DNA of 64,000 nt. Source: Rhodospirillales bacterium. Its GTDB lineage: Bacteria; Pseudomonadota; Alphaproteobacteria; Rhodospirillales; Thalassospiraceae. A program made the translations under genes and the position numbers. A model generated the notes under the pieces. The model had not been told where the DNA came from, did not search any database, and was given only the letters and a program-made list of their open reading frames with translations. This document shows positions 16,935-25,057 of this stretch, one piece after another. Each line of letters starts with the position of its first letter. Positions within the stretch are counted from its first letter, which is position 1. The DNA lies in contig JAHQVT010000002.1 in the NCBI GenBank assembly GCA_019634165.1, positions 231,230 to 295,229 of the forward strand, in the 5' to 3' direction.

Positions 16935-19016
16935 CTAGAACAGAAGCCCGGTTGGCATTCTGATAAGAAGAACTTCCGCCATAAGAAGGTAAAGACCACC
17001 GACAATCACAATGCCAGCCAAGGCTTCACCAAGAATTTGTTTACGGGTCATCGCCTCATAACAAGAGATCCGTGCAAGCAGCAGGAATGCCAGAACTGCC
17101 ATGCAGCCAAATCCGACAATCGGCACACCGGCAACCCAAACCGCCATGACAGTCACGAGAGCAACACGCCGCGAAGACGATTCTTCACCTGCCCCCTGAT
17201 CGGTCCCATGGCCTGCCGTCTTGCCCGCCGGTTTACGCACTAAATTCAAACCCAAAAGCCCGATGGACAAGACAATGATGGCAACGGAAATCGTGCTTGG
17301 AAACACTGATCCCATCGGCGACATTGAAGACGTCTGGGAATATGCCAAGACCGCAACAATGATCAACATCACTGACAACACCATCCCGGCCAGGTCACGC
17401 GGTTGGGCCGCAAGCTTTTTGAGACCAGCGAACGGTTCAAACCGTAGTTTTGTGATGTCTGCCACAGGCAAAGTCGTTTCGCCGTCACTGTCGGTAAAGT
17501 TCCGTGCGGCATCCACGGCCCGCTTCCGTGCTCTTTCCTTACGCTTGGCAAACACCAGCGGATAAAGCAGCGTAAAAGCAGCCAGTATAACAATGCCCAA
17601 ACTGATCGGTCGCCCAAAGAACATACCGGTAAGGTTCCCGGTCGCATTGCCAATCAGATAAGACTGAACGAATCCCTGTTCAGCAATCTGGCCCAACACC
17701 AGCCCCAGCACAATCGGTGATGGCGCAAAACCGCAACGGTTCAAAAGCCAGCCAATCACGCCAAGAACAAGCATCATCTGCACATCATGCAAATTGCTGT
17801 GGATGGCAAAACTGCCGACAACCGTCAAAAAGGCAATGGTCGGAACCAACAGCGTTTTGGGAATGGACGCAATGGATTTATAGGCATAGCGCCCGATCAA
17901 AAGCCCCGCTGGCAGCATCAATGCCGTTGCAATCAGCAAGCCAAAAATAAAGGTGTAAACAATGTCCCCTTGTTGGGAAAACAAGGTCGGCCCGATTTTG
18001 ATCCCCTGAACCAGCAAGGCACCAAGAATAATGGCATCTGGTGGTGTGCCGGGAATACCCAATACCAATGTCGGAATAAACCCGCCGCCAACCGTGGCAT
18101 TATTGGCCGATTCCGTTGCAATGATCCCATCAGGCGCACCCTTGCCAAAAGTTTCCGGGTGTTTCGATGACCGGCGGGCTTCCGAATAAGAAACCAGCCC
18201 CGCAATTGATCCCCCGGCACCGGGCAAGACACCAATCACAGTTCCGATCATTGAGCTGCGCAGAACGTTAAACTTGCTTTTCCAGGCAATACCAAAGGCC
18301 TCGCGCAAACGAATACCACGCTTACCTGCTTCGACTTTCAAATGCGGATCAGGGGTTGCCACAAGATCAATCAATACCGGAATGCAATAAAGACCGATCA
18401 GTGCAGAAACAATGTCGAACCCGCCAAGCAGCATATGGGTTCCCATGGTAAAGCGGATATCACCCCCTACCACTGCGACCCCAACCATTGCCAACATCAG
18501 GCCGATACAGCCACCAAGCAATCCTTTCAGCGTATTGCCAACTGACAAGGCCGAAATAAGGGTTAGTCCAAAAATCGCCAGCCAGAAATATTCCGGCGGC
18601 CCAAAGGCCAAAGCGACCTTCGCCAGCGGCGGTGACAGCAGCAGCAGGAACACACCCCCGACAAGCCCACCAATGACTGAGGCAAGCGTTGCCAGTGTTA
18701 CTGCCAGACTGCCATCACCGCGTTTGGCCATCGGGAACCCATCAAAGGTCGTCGCAATTGCAGACGGCGTTCCCGGTGTATTAACCAGAATGGCGGCAAA
18801 GGCCCCGCCATAAATGGCCCCGGTATAAATCGCACCTAATGCGATCAACCCGGTCGCTGGATCCATGGTAAATGTGAATGGGACCAGAACGGCCACCGCC
18901 ATAGTTGCCGATAATCCCGGCAAAGCACCAATTACCGTGCCAAGAATTACACCGCCAAGCGCCATTAAAATATTCAACGGTGTCAGGGCGTTAACGAAAT
19001 AGCCAAGGAGCTCCAT
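16935..19016 (-). CDS. TctA-TctB fusion permease of a tripartite tricarboxylate transporter
   Basis: 693-residue polytopic membrane protein. Residues 1 to about 495 are a complete TctA large permease with the family motifs GALPGLSATMAVAVLVP, GTPSAIATTFDGFPMAKRGD and GVLPGAGGSIAGLVSY. After a basic, hydrophilic linker (KRKERARKRAVDAARNFTD) comes a TctB-like unit of four hydrophobic segments. The two are normally separate genes. The frame can be opened at TTG 19040; ATG 19016 follows GGAAAGG and is preferred. With TctC upstream it forms a secondary importer for a tartrate-like acid. Confidence 0.9.
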   Translation of the reverse strand: MELLGYFVNALTPLNILMALGGVILGTVIGALPGLSATMAVAVLVPFTFTMDPATGLIALGAIYTGAIYGGAFAAILVNTPGTPSAIATTFDGFPMAKRGDGSLAVTLATLASVIGGLVGGVFLLLLSPPLAKVALAFGPPEYFWLAIFGLTLISALSVGNTLKGLLGGCIGLMLAMVGVAVVGGDIRFTMGTHMLLGGFDIVSALIGLYCIPVLIDLVATPDPHLKVEAGKRGIRLREAFGIAWKSKFNVLRSSMIGTVIGVLPGAGGSIAGLVSYSEARRSSKHPETFGKGAPDGIIATESANNATVGGGFIPTLVLGIPGTPPDAIILGALLVQGIKIGPTLFSQQGDIVYTFIFGLLIATALMLPAGLLIGRYAYKSIASIPKTLLVPTIAFLTVVGSFAIHSNLHDVQMMLVLGVIGWLLNRCGFAPSPIVLGLVLGQIAEQGFVQSYLIGNATGNLTGMFFGRPISLGIVILAAFTLLYPLVFAKRKERARKRAVDAARNFTDSDGETTLPVADITKLRFEPFAGLKKLAAQPRDLAGMVLSVMLIIVAVLAYSQTSSMSPMGSVFPSTISVAIIVLSIGLLGLNLVRKPAGKTAGHGTDQGAGEESSSRRVALVTVMAVWVAGVPIVGFGCMAVLAFLLLARISCYEAMTRKQILGEALAGIVIVGGLYLLMAEVLLIRMPTGLLF

Positions 19017-19082
19017 GACGATGGACCTTTCCAATCCCAATCTTTTTATTGTCGCAGACTTATTATTGGTCGCTTGAGACGT

Positions 19083-20030
19083 TTATCGATTGGCAATGCC
19101 AAGCTTCTCTGCGATGACGCGATATTCTTCTGATTTGGCCGCAACGAAATCATTGATGAAATCGTAGGAAATATCAGTCAGAACAAAACCGGCGTCTTCC
19201 ATTTTTTTCTGGAATTCAGGATTGTTGTTCACGTCCGTAACCATCTGCGAGATTTTTTCACGCACAGGTTCCGGGGTTGATTTCGGAACTGCCACACCGC
19301 GGAACGCACCGCCGACAAGATCAAAACCAAGTTCTTTGAACGTCGGAACATTCGGGAAAGCCTTCACACGGGTTTCCGAAGCTACGGCAAGCATCCGCAT
19401 ACCATCGCCATTGTTCACACCCGACGTGACATAGTTAAAACCACCCGTGGTCTGGCTGCCCAGAATTGCCGTCACAGCCGGTCCTGTGCCGCTGAACGGA
19501 ACATAGGTGGTGGTTATATCTGCAAGCTGATCAAACTGAACCTGACCAAGATGGTTGGCGGAATTCGAACCCGAACCGCTTAGCGTCACCATACCCGGAT
19601 TGGATTTTGCATAATCAATCAGTTCCCCAAGCGAATTAAATTCGCTGTCTTTGGGAACAAACAAGGCATTCGGCGTGTAGTGGAAGAAGTTAATATAGGT
19701 CAGGTCCTTGGTTTCGTACCCGACATCCTTTTCCATTGGCTGCAGAATGGTGTGGGGCAGATTGATCCCCATGATGGTATAGCCATCGCCAGCCATCCCG
19801 TTTAGCTGTGACCATGCCTGCGCACCGCCAGCACCTGCCATGTACTGGATGACAAAGGACTGACCAGAAATTTTTTCCAGATATGGCTGCTGGAAACGCG
19901 CAGACACATCAGACTCACCACCCGCATTGAACGGAATGATATAGTTGATCGTCTTTTCCGGAAATTCTGCAAATGCAGGGGTTGCAAAGAAAGTCGCGGC
20001 CATAGCCGCCGCAAGTGCGAGCTTACGCAT
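19083..20030 (-). CDS. tctC: Tripartite tricarboxylate transporter, substrate-binding protein (TctC/Bug)
   Basis: 315-residue periplasmic binding protein with signal peptide MRKLALAAAMAATFFATPAFA. Mature start FPEKTINYIIPFNAGGESDV is the Bug/TctC signature, where the PFxxGG loop binds a carboxylate. GGGAGGAA precedes the ATG. It is the first gene of the transporter unit, and placement beside the tartrate enzymes suggests the ligand is tartrate or a related hydroxy-diacid. Confidence 0.9.
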   Translation of the reverse strand: MRKLALAAAMAATFFATPAFAEFPEKTINYIIPFNAGGESDVSARFQQPYLEKISGQSFVIQYMAGAGGAQAWSQLNGMAGDGYTIMGINLPHTILQPMEKDVGYETKDLTYINFFHYTPNALFVPKDSEFNSLGELIDYAKSNPGMVTLSGSGSNSANHLGQVQFDQLADITTTYVPFSGTGPAVTAILGSQTTGGFNYVTSGVNNGDGMRMLAVASETRVKAFPNVPTFKELGFDLVGGAFRGVAVPKSTPEPVREKISQMVTDVNNNPEFQKKMEDAGFVLTDISYDFINDFVAAKSEEYRVIAEKLGIANR

Positions 20031-20223
20031 TGGTATTCCTCCCGTATATGAACTTGCTGACCATGCTGATCAGCATTCCGGCAGGAGAGCGAAGACTTGG
20101 TACATTTCAACCACCCTGCCAGAGTTTCCCTGACGTCGTTCGGGCGATTGATCGTGCTGAAAGGCGCACTGTTATTCTTAGAAAGACTGCCCGAATGACA
20201 CTTGCAGTGTAGATTTTTTATTA

Positions 20224-20243
20224 AATCAGTATAATTTCTGATT
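20224..20243. promoter_or_regulatory. Candidate LysR operator between tctC and LysR gene
   Basis: AATCAG-TATAATTT-CTGATT, a 6-bp-arm dyad with an AT core, lies 13 bp before the LysR start in the 225-bp divergent spacer. Its core could double as a -10 element for the regulator, which would fit autorepression. The rest of the spacer shows nothing else I can assign. Confidence 0.5.
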
Positions 20244-20255
20244 ATTCATTTCATT

Positions 20256-21182
20256 ATGTCGCACAGGTTAAGAATGTCTTCTGACAGTGATCTCGGCTTT
20301 TTTGTTCTTTTGGTGCGTAAGGGCAATCTTTCTGCCGCCGCACAGGAACTTAATCTATCGCCCCCCGCGGTTAGCAAACGTCTAGCCAAACTTGAAGACC
20401 GGCTTGGCGTGCGTCTTTTAAACAGAACAACCCGCCGGATCAGCCTTACCAGCGAAGGGGAAGCTTATTTTCAAAGTGCCGTTCAAATCATGCGCGAGAT
20501 CGAAGACCTCGAACAGCGCGTGACAAATGCAAGTGAAACACCAAGTGGGCTATTGCGTATCAATGCTACTTTTCGCTTTGGTCGCGAATATGTTGCACCG
20601 GTGATATCGGAATTCTCTCATCTGTACCCGGAAGTCGAAGTCCAGTTGTTGTTAACAGACATCCCGATGAACATGGTCGAAGAAGGCATTGATCTTGGCA
20701 TTCGGTTTGGTGGCCTGCCAAATTCACGCATTCGAGCACGTAAGCTTCAGGGAAATCGGCGGTTTCTTTGTGCATCACCGGCCTATCTCAAAAAGCATGG
20801 CGCTCCGAAAAATTTGGCCGATTTGATCCATCACAACTGTATCATCTTGCGTCAGGGCAAAGACGTTCATGATGTCTGGAAATTACAACGCGGTCAGCAT
20901 TCTGAAACCGTCAAAGTACATGGAACGCTTAGCAGTAATGATGGTGAAATTGCATTAGGCTGGGTCATGAATGGGCATGGCATCATGCTAAGATCAGAAT
21001 GGGATATTGCCCGCCACGTGAAAGCAAATCGCTTGCAACTGGTGTTACCACAATACGCCCATGTCGATGCTGATATCTACGCGGTTTATCCCGAAAGACA
21101 CAATCTTTCCGCCAAAGTACGCATCTTCATCGATTTCCTGCACCGGAACTTGCGAAAGAACTCCACCGACCGCATTCAATGA
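20256..21182 (+). CDS. LysR-type regulator beside the tricarboxylate transporter
   Basis: 308 residues. HTH at about 12-65 (FFVLLVRKGNLSAAAQELNL followed by SPPAVSKRLAKLE) and a substrate-binding-fold effector domain. It is of the CrgA/DmlR-like branch (RRISLTSEGEAYFQSAVQI; LGIRFGGLPNSRIRARKL). Divergent from tctC, so probably the regulator of the transporter and tartrate enzymes. ATG 20256 is used; ATG 20274 is an alternative. Confidence 0.88.
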   Translation: MSHRLRMSSDSDLGFFVLLVRKGNLSAAAQELNLSPPAVSKRLAKLEDRLGVRLLNRTTRRISLTSEGEAYFQSAVQIMREIEDLEQRVTNASETPSGLLRINATFRFGREYVAPVISEFSHLYPEVEVQLLLTDIPMNMVEEGIDLGIRFGGLPNSRIRARKLQGNRRFLCASPAYLKKHGAPKNLADLIHHNCIILRQGKDVHDVWKLQRGQHSETVKVHGTLSSNDGEIALGWVMNGHGIMLRSEWDIARHVKANRLQLVLPQYAHVDADIYAVYPERHNLSAKVRIFIDFLHRNLRKNSTDRIQ

Positions 21183-21254
21183 CCGTTTGCGCGTCTGGAA
21201 TGCCTCCGCAGGTACGACAACAGACCGTTTTTTACACCATCTGCCTTTTCCACA

Positions 21255-23330
21255 TCATGACTTACCCTCAAACTCGATCAGGTTAAGCAGATGACTATCA
21301 ATGTCTGGAACCGCATCGCACATGTTTGCGGATGGCTGAAGAAATGACTTGTCCCCTTCTCGCCCATCTGTTGGATCATATGGGTCCCCCACCGGGTTTC
21401 TTGCATGCCACTGTAAAAAGCCCCGTGCATTCTTTGTCTCATACGCAAAGGAAGGCAAACTACCGTCCGAACGTTGGATGTTATAGAACCACAGTTCGGT
21501 TTCACTCGGAACTTCATCAAGTTCATCAATGAAGCCAGCGTTCACCAGAACAACATCAAACAGATCAATAAATTCCACATCCCTTTTGGAATTTAGATGC
21601 CCCGCCAACCGAACACCGGGCACCAAATTCCGCAACAGTTTAATATGCTCGGCCAGCCTTCCCGGGTTGGAACTCGGGTTAGATGGCTCATCGGCAATAC
21701 TCCAGATCAAGTTTGGCTGATTGACCTGTCGCAACCGACTTGCTGCTTCTTCGACACCGTATTTCTTGATCCACCGCTTTAACGCCGCATAGACAAAAAT
21801 TGGGCCCTCAAATCCTGCCGCTTGATAAAATGCGTAGTCCTGTTTGAACTCTGGCACTTCAAGCGAAAATGGCGGGGCAACCGTTTTAAAGCCAAGCTTG
21901 GCAAGAAATGTCGCATCACACCAAAGCTGCGATCGGCGTTCGGACGGATTGGTTAGATAATACGCGTGATCAAGATAAACCCCACGGTATCCCAACCCAT
22001 CACGAACGGCTTTTTCGCGCGGTTCTTTGACGGCAACTTTAACATCAAAGACGTGCTGATTGATCTTAAGTTGGCCTGAATATGCGCCGGACGCCAATCC
22101 CGGACGAGCAAAAATCAAAACATGAAACCGTTGCGAAACGCCTTTTTTCAAGGATCGGCCAATCACATCTCCACGCAAGGTCCGGTCATCGCGATACAAC
22201 ACCCTCTTTTGCGGATCGGGGCGCCCCAAACGCACTTGGGCGAAACGCACTTCACCACTTAAACTTGGCGGAAGATCAAGGACAACACTGTCAATGACCT
22301 CATCCTGATCCGGGGTAAGGGATACTTCAATCTCACCCAAACCCGATGGCGTAATATCGGCCTGCAAAGTGCTGACATTGTGCCTAAGCATGTCAACAAT
22401 TGGCCAAAGCGCGGCAAATCGCTTTTCGCGGATGGCAGCCACCTGATCGCGCATGCGCGGTTCAAGACCTTTTTCAAGTATAAGCGCACTGACAAAAAGT
22501 GCCGTTTTGTTGTTCCCGGCGAACGCAATGTCGATGCCTTGTTCCTTGGCCCCAACAGAGACAGAAAAGGTCAAAGGCCGCCCACGTTCTGGCAACCCAA
22601 CTGTTTGGGCATTCTGCAAATAGCGCTGTCTTAACCAGTCTTGATCTGAAAAACGTTCTTGTAAAACAGTCGCACCATTAATCTTGATCCGCCGTTCGAT
22701 ATAACGCGGGGGCGTTTCCCATTGGCCAATATCTTCCGTCCAGATGGTGAGTTGGTATTGCCCCGGCTTTGCCGGAAGCGAAATGCGTTCAATCCCGCGC
22801 ACCCCATCGGCAATCAAGCTATCAAGATAAGGTCGTTCAATGGCTTCAAGCTTACCGCTGATCCTTGGATCGCCATCCGACAGTGGGGTAAACCCCGGAA
22901 AAACTGCACTCCCTGACGGACCAAAATCAAGCGCAAGAACGTTCGCATCGAAACGTTCAGCCTTGTTCCATACGGGCGCTGCAAGCGCGACATCAGGTTC
23001 AGCCGTAAAGACCGTCAACGACTTAAGCCGAACAAGGTCAAGCTTGCGCTTTTTGGGGGTATGAAAGGCCGCCACAGGTAAATGAAGTTCGAACTTTCCC
23101 GGCAACACCACCCATTCCTCGTTAACCCGACTGGCGTAATTAACAGAGTGCGCATCATCTAAACGCACAACCAACGTTGCGGCCTCTGCCCCGCGGTTTT
23201 CGCCGCGCAGAACAAGCTCGTGCTCAGCACTGACCGAAAGCGCTGTCTCATAATTTTGCTGATAAAGAACGTTCGTTGCCTGTCCCTCGCCGGAAAAAAA
23301 CGCAAGGAATGCAATCAGTAGGTTTTTCAT
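21255..23330 (-). CDS. Secreted glycosidase-like protein of unknown family
   Basis: 691 residues with signal peptide MKNLLIAFLAFFSGEGQA. ATG 23330 follows GGAGGGCC. The first ~420 residues look like beta-sandwich modules rich in R/E/G turns. The last ~260 resemble a TIM-barrel hydrolase: GYRGVYLDHAYYLTNPSERR, AKLGFKTVAPPF and LIWSIADEPSNPSSNPGR, where the Glu of ADEP is a good acid/base candidate. I cannot name a glycoside hydrolase family. It has its own sigma-54 promoter (23355-23369) divergent from the activator gene, so it probably belongs to the polysaccharide regulon, perhaps trimming or degrading the polymer. Confidence 0.65.
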   Translation of the reverse strand: MKNLLIAFLAFFSGEGQATNVLYQQNYETALSVSAEHELVLRGENRGAEAATLVVRLDDAHSVNYASRVNEEWVVLPGKFELHLPVAAFHTPKKRKLDLVRLKSLTVFTAEPDVALAAPVWNKAERFDANVLALDFGPSGSAVFPGFTPLSDGDPRISGKLEAIERPYLDSLIADGVRGIERISLPAKPGQYQLTIWTEDIGQWETPPRYIERRIKINGATVLQERFSDQDWLRQRYLQNAQTVGLPERGRPLTFSVSVGAKEQGIDIAFAGNNKTALFVSALILEKGLEPRMRDQVAAIREKRFAALWPIVDMLRHNVSTLQADITPSGLGEIEVSLTPDQDEVIDSVVLDLPPSLSGEVRFAQVRLGRPDPQKRVLYRDDRTLRGDVIGRSLKKGVSQRFHVLIFARPGLASGAYSGQLKINQHVFDVKVAVKEPREKAVRDGLGYRGVYLDHAYYLTNPSERRSQLWCDATFLAKLGFKTVAPPFSLEVPEFKQDYAFYQAAGFEGPIFVYAALKRWIKKYGVEEAASRLRQVNQPNLIWSIADEPSNPSSNPGRLAEHIKLLRNLVPGVRLAGHLNSKRDVEFIDLFDVVLVNAGFIDELDEVPSETELWFYNIQRSDGSLPSFAYETKNARGFLQWHARNPVGDPYDPTDGREGDKSFLQPSANMCDAVPDIDSHLLNLIEFEGKS

Positions 23331-23354
23331 GTCTGGCCCTCCGCGCATCAATCA

Positions 23355-23369
23355 GCAAACGGCGGGCCA
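23355..23369 (-). promoter_or_regulatory. Sigma-54 promoter of the glycosidase-like gene
   Basis: Minus strand TGGCCCGCCGTTTGC: GG-N10-GC spacing is exact and the -12 TTGC is perfect. Predicted start near 23343, 13 bp before the ATG. The palindrome at 23401-23413 is centred 39 bp upstream of the -24 GG. Confidence 0.8.
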
Positions 23370-23400
23370 TGCCTGAAGCCTCTTGAAATCTCAAAACTAC

Positions 23401-23413
23401 TCTCAATATGAGA
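23401..23413. promoter_or_regulatory. TCTCA-N3-TGAGA activator site (perfect copy)
   Basis: TCTCA-ATA-TGAGA in the divergent spacer between the glycosidase-like gene and the activator gene. Centre is 39 bp from the -24 GG of the minus promoter and 79 bp from that of the plus promoter, so it can serve both. Confidence 0.75.
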
Positions 23414-23466
23414 CACAGTTTGCTTCAATCGCACCTCGGCCAATAAAAACTGTTTAAATTCAAGGC

Positions 23467-23479
23467 TCTAATTTTGAGA
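23467..23479. promoter_or_regulatory. TCTCA-N3-TGAGA site (one mismatch)
   Basis: TCTAA-TTT-TGAGA, immediately upstream of the -24 element of the activator promoter. Too close for a classical enhancer, so it may modulate or compete with RpoN holoenzyme. Confidence 0.55.
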
Positions 23480-23484
23480 CGCAT

Positions 23485-23499
23485 TGGTACACACTTTGC
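23485..23499 (+). promoter_or_regulatory. Sigma-54 promoter of the NtrC-type activator gene
   Basis: TGGTACACACTTTGC with exact GG-N10-GC spacing. Predicted start near 23511, 33 bp before the ATG at 23544. The activator would therefore be expressed from a promoter of its own class. Confidence 0.8.
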
Positions 23500-23502
23500 G
23501 TT

Positions 23503-23515
23503 TTTCATTGTGAGA
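23503..23515. promoter_or_regulatory. TCTCA-N3-TGAGA site overlapping the transcription start
   Basis: TTTCA-TTG-TGAGA (one mismatch) covers the predicted start of the activator mRNA (about 23511). This position suits negative autoregulation. Confidence 0.5.
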
Positions 23516-23543
23516 GTACATTTTGAAAAATCGGAGACTAAAA

Positions 23544-24968
23544 ATGAGCGCAGAGGCCCCGTTAATCCATCTTGTAGATGATGACCCGAGCCTTTCACGA
23601 ATTGTCAGCGGCTATCTGGCACGTGAAAATGTCCGCGTTGAAGTCTCCGAGAACGGTCATGACGCAATCGAAAGCATCAAAGCACGTATTCCTGACGTGT
23701 TGCTGCTTGATCTGAAACTTCCGGATATGACCGGCTTTGATGTTCTCGAAAACATTGAACGCTACACCGAAGATGAAAACCTTGAAGTTGTCGTGATTAC
23801 CGGCAACGGGTCCATGTCGGTTGCGGTCGAAGCCATGCAACGCGGCGCACGTGATTTTTTGGTCAAGCCGTTCACCAAGGAACGCCTTATGGCAACCTTG
23901 TCGAACGTGCTTGAACACAAAGAACTAAAGGTAAAAGTCCAGAAGTTTGAAAAGGAGTTCAGCCGCGATGGATATTGCGGGTTTATCGGATCGTCTTTAA
24001 CCATGCAAAGCGTCTATCGGACGATCGATAATGCCGCCGCCAGCAAAGCAACTGTTTTCATTACGGGTGAAAGCGGTACAGGTAAGGAAGTCTGCGCCGA
24101 AGCTATCCATCAAAAAAGCGACCGTGCAGGCAAACCGTTTATCGCAGTGAACTGCGGTGCAATTCCCAAAGACCTGATGGAAAGCGAAATTTTCGGCCAC
24201 AAAAAGGGATCGTTTACCGGCGCGCATCGCGACCGTGAAGGTGCGGCACTCAGTGCAAATGGCGGAACACTTTTCCTTGATGAGATTTGCGAGATGGACC
24301 TTGCGATGCAGCCCAAGCTGCTGCGTTTTTTGCAAACGGGTACGGTGCAGGCTGTAGGCTCCGATAAACTTCATGAAGTTGATGTCCGCATCATATGCGC
24401 AACCAACCGCAACCCGATGCAAGAAGTCGATAATGGCCGCTTCCGCGAAGACCTGTTTTATCGCTTGCATGTTCTACCAATGGAACTGCCACCGCTACGT
24501 GCGCGTGAAAATGACATTATCGAAGTCGCTCGCTATTTCCTTGATCGCTATGCGACTGAAGAAAACAAGGTCTTTGACGGTTTCACTCATGACGTCGAGC
24601 AGATTTTCAAAAGCTTTCCCTGGCCTGGGAATGTTCGCCAGCTACAGAACGTCATTCGCAACATCGTCGTTTTAAATCAGGGCGATGTGATCACCCCCGA
24701 TATGTTGCCAGAACCTCTTGGTTCAACGTCTCCAGCCCCAAAGCCAACCCCAATGAATGCGGATGGATCAGGCATGGCGTTTGGTGCCCCATCTGGCAAC
24801 TCTATGTTCATCGAGCCACGTTCAGAACGGGAAATTCCCCCGATGGAAGAAATTGAACGCCACGCCATTCAAACGGCGCTGCGCCTGTGTGGCGGTTCCG
24901 TTCCAAAAGCATCGCACTATCTGGGCATTTCAGCGGCCACAATCTATCGTAAGAAAGCAGCTTGGTAA
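23544..24968 (+). CDS. Sigma-54-dependent response regulator (NtrC family, SypG-like)
   Basis: 474-residue transcription activator. Receiver (about 6-125) with acidic pair DDD, phospho-Asp about 56 in LLLDLKLPDMTG and Lys in FLVKPF. AAA+ domain (about 140-375) with Walker A GESGTGKE and the sigma-54 contact loop GSFTGAHRDREGA. C-terminal Fis-type HTH (IQTALRLCGGSVPKASHYLG, then ISAATIYRK). The frame can be opened at TTG 23523; ATG 23544 follows GGAG. It is convergent with the hybrid kinase, and sigma-54 promoters precede every unit of the surrounding locus. The domain order and setting match SypG, the activator of the Vibrio fischeri syp polysaccharide genes. Confidence 0.93.
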   Translation: MSAEAPLIHLVDDDPSLSRIVSGYLARENVRVEVSENGHDAIESIKARIPDVLLLDLKLPDMTGFDVLENIERYTEDENLEVVVITGNGSMSVAVEAMQRGARDFLVKPFTKERLMATLSNVLEHKELKVKVQKFEKEFSRDGYCGFIGSSLTMQSVYRTIDNAAASKATVFITGESGTGKEVCAEAIHQKSDRAGKPFIAVNCGAIPKDLMESEIFGHKKGSFTGAHRDREGAALSANGGTLFLDEICEMDLAMQPKLLRFLQTGTVQAVGSDKLHEVDVRIICATNRNPMQEVDNGRFREDLFYRLHVLPMELPPLRARENDIIEVARYFLDRYATEENKVFDGFTHDVEQIFKSFPWPGNVRQLQNVIRNIVVLNQGDVITPDMLPEPLGSTSPAPKPTPMNADGSGMAFGAPSGNSMFIEPRSEREIPPMEEIERHAIQTALRLCGGSVPKASHYLGISAATIYRKKAAW

Positions 24969-24991
24969 TTTCTGTTACCAGATAGCCATCA

Positions 24992-25027
24992 AAAAGGGCC
25001 TTTGCAGGAAGCTGCAAAGGCCCTTTT
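24992..25027. terminator. Bidirectional terminator between activator and kinase
   Basis: Perfect 16-bp stem AAAAGGGCCTTTGCAG / CTGCAAAGGCCCTTTT with a GAAG loop. T-runs end both strands, so it can stop both convergent transcripts. Confidence 0.93.
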
Positions 25028-25057
25028 CTGTGTGCTGAATGCCTAGGGTCAGGATGA

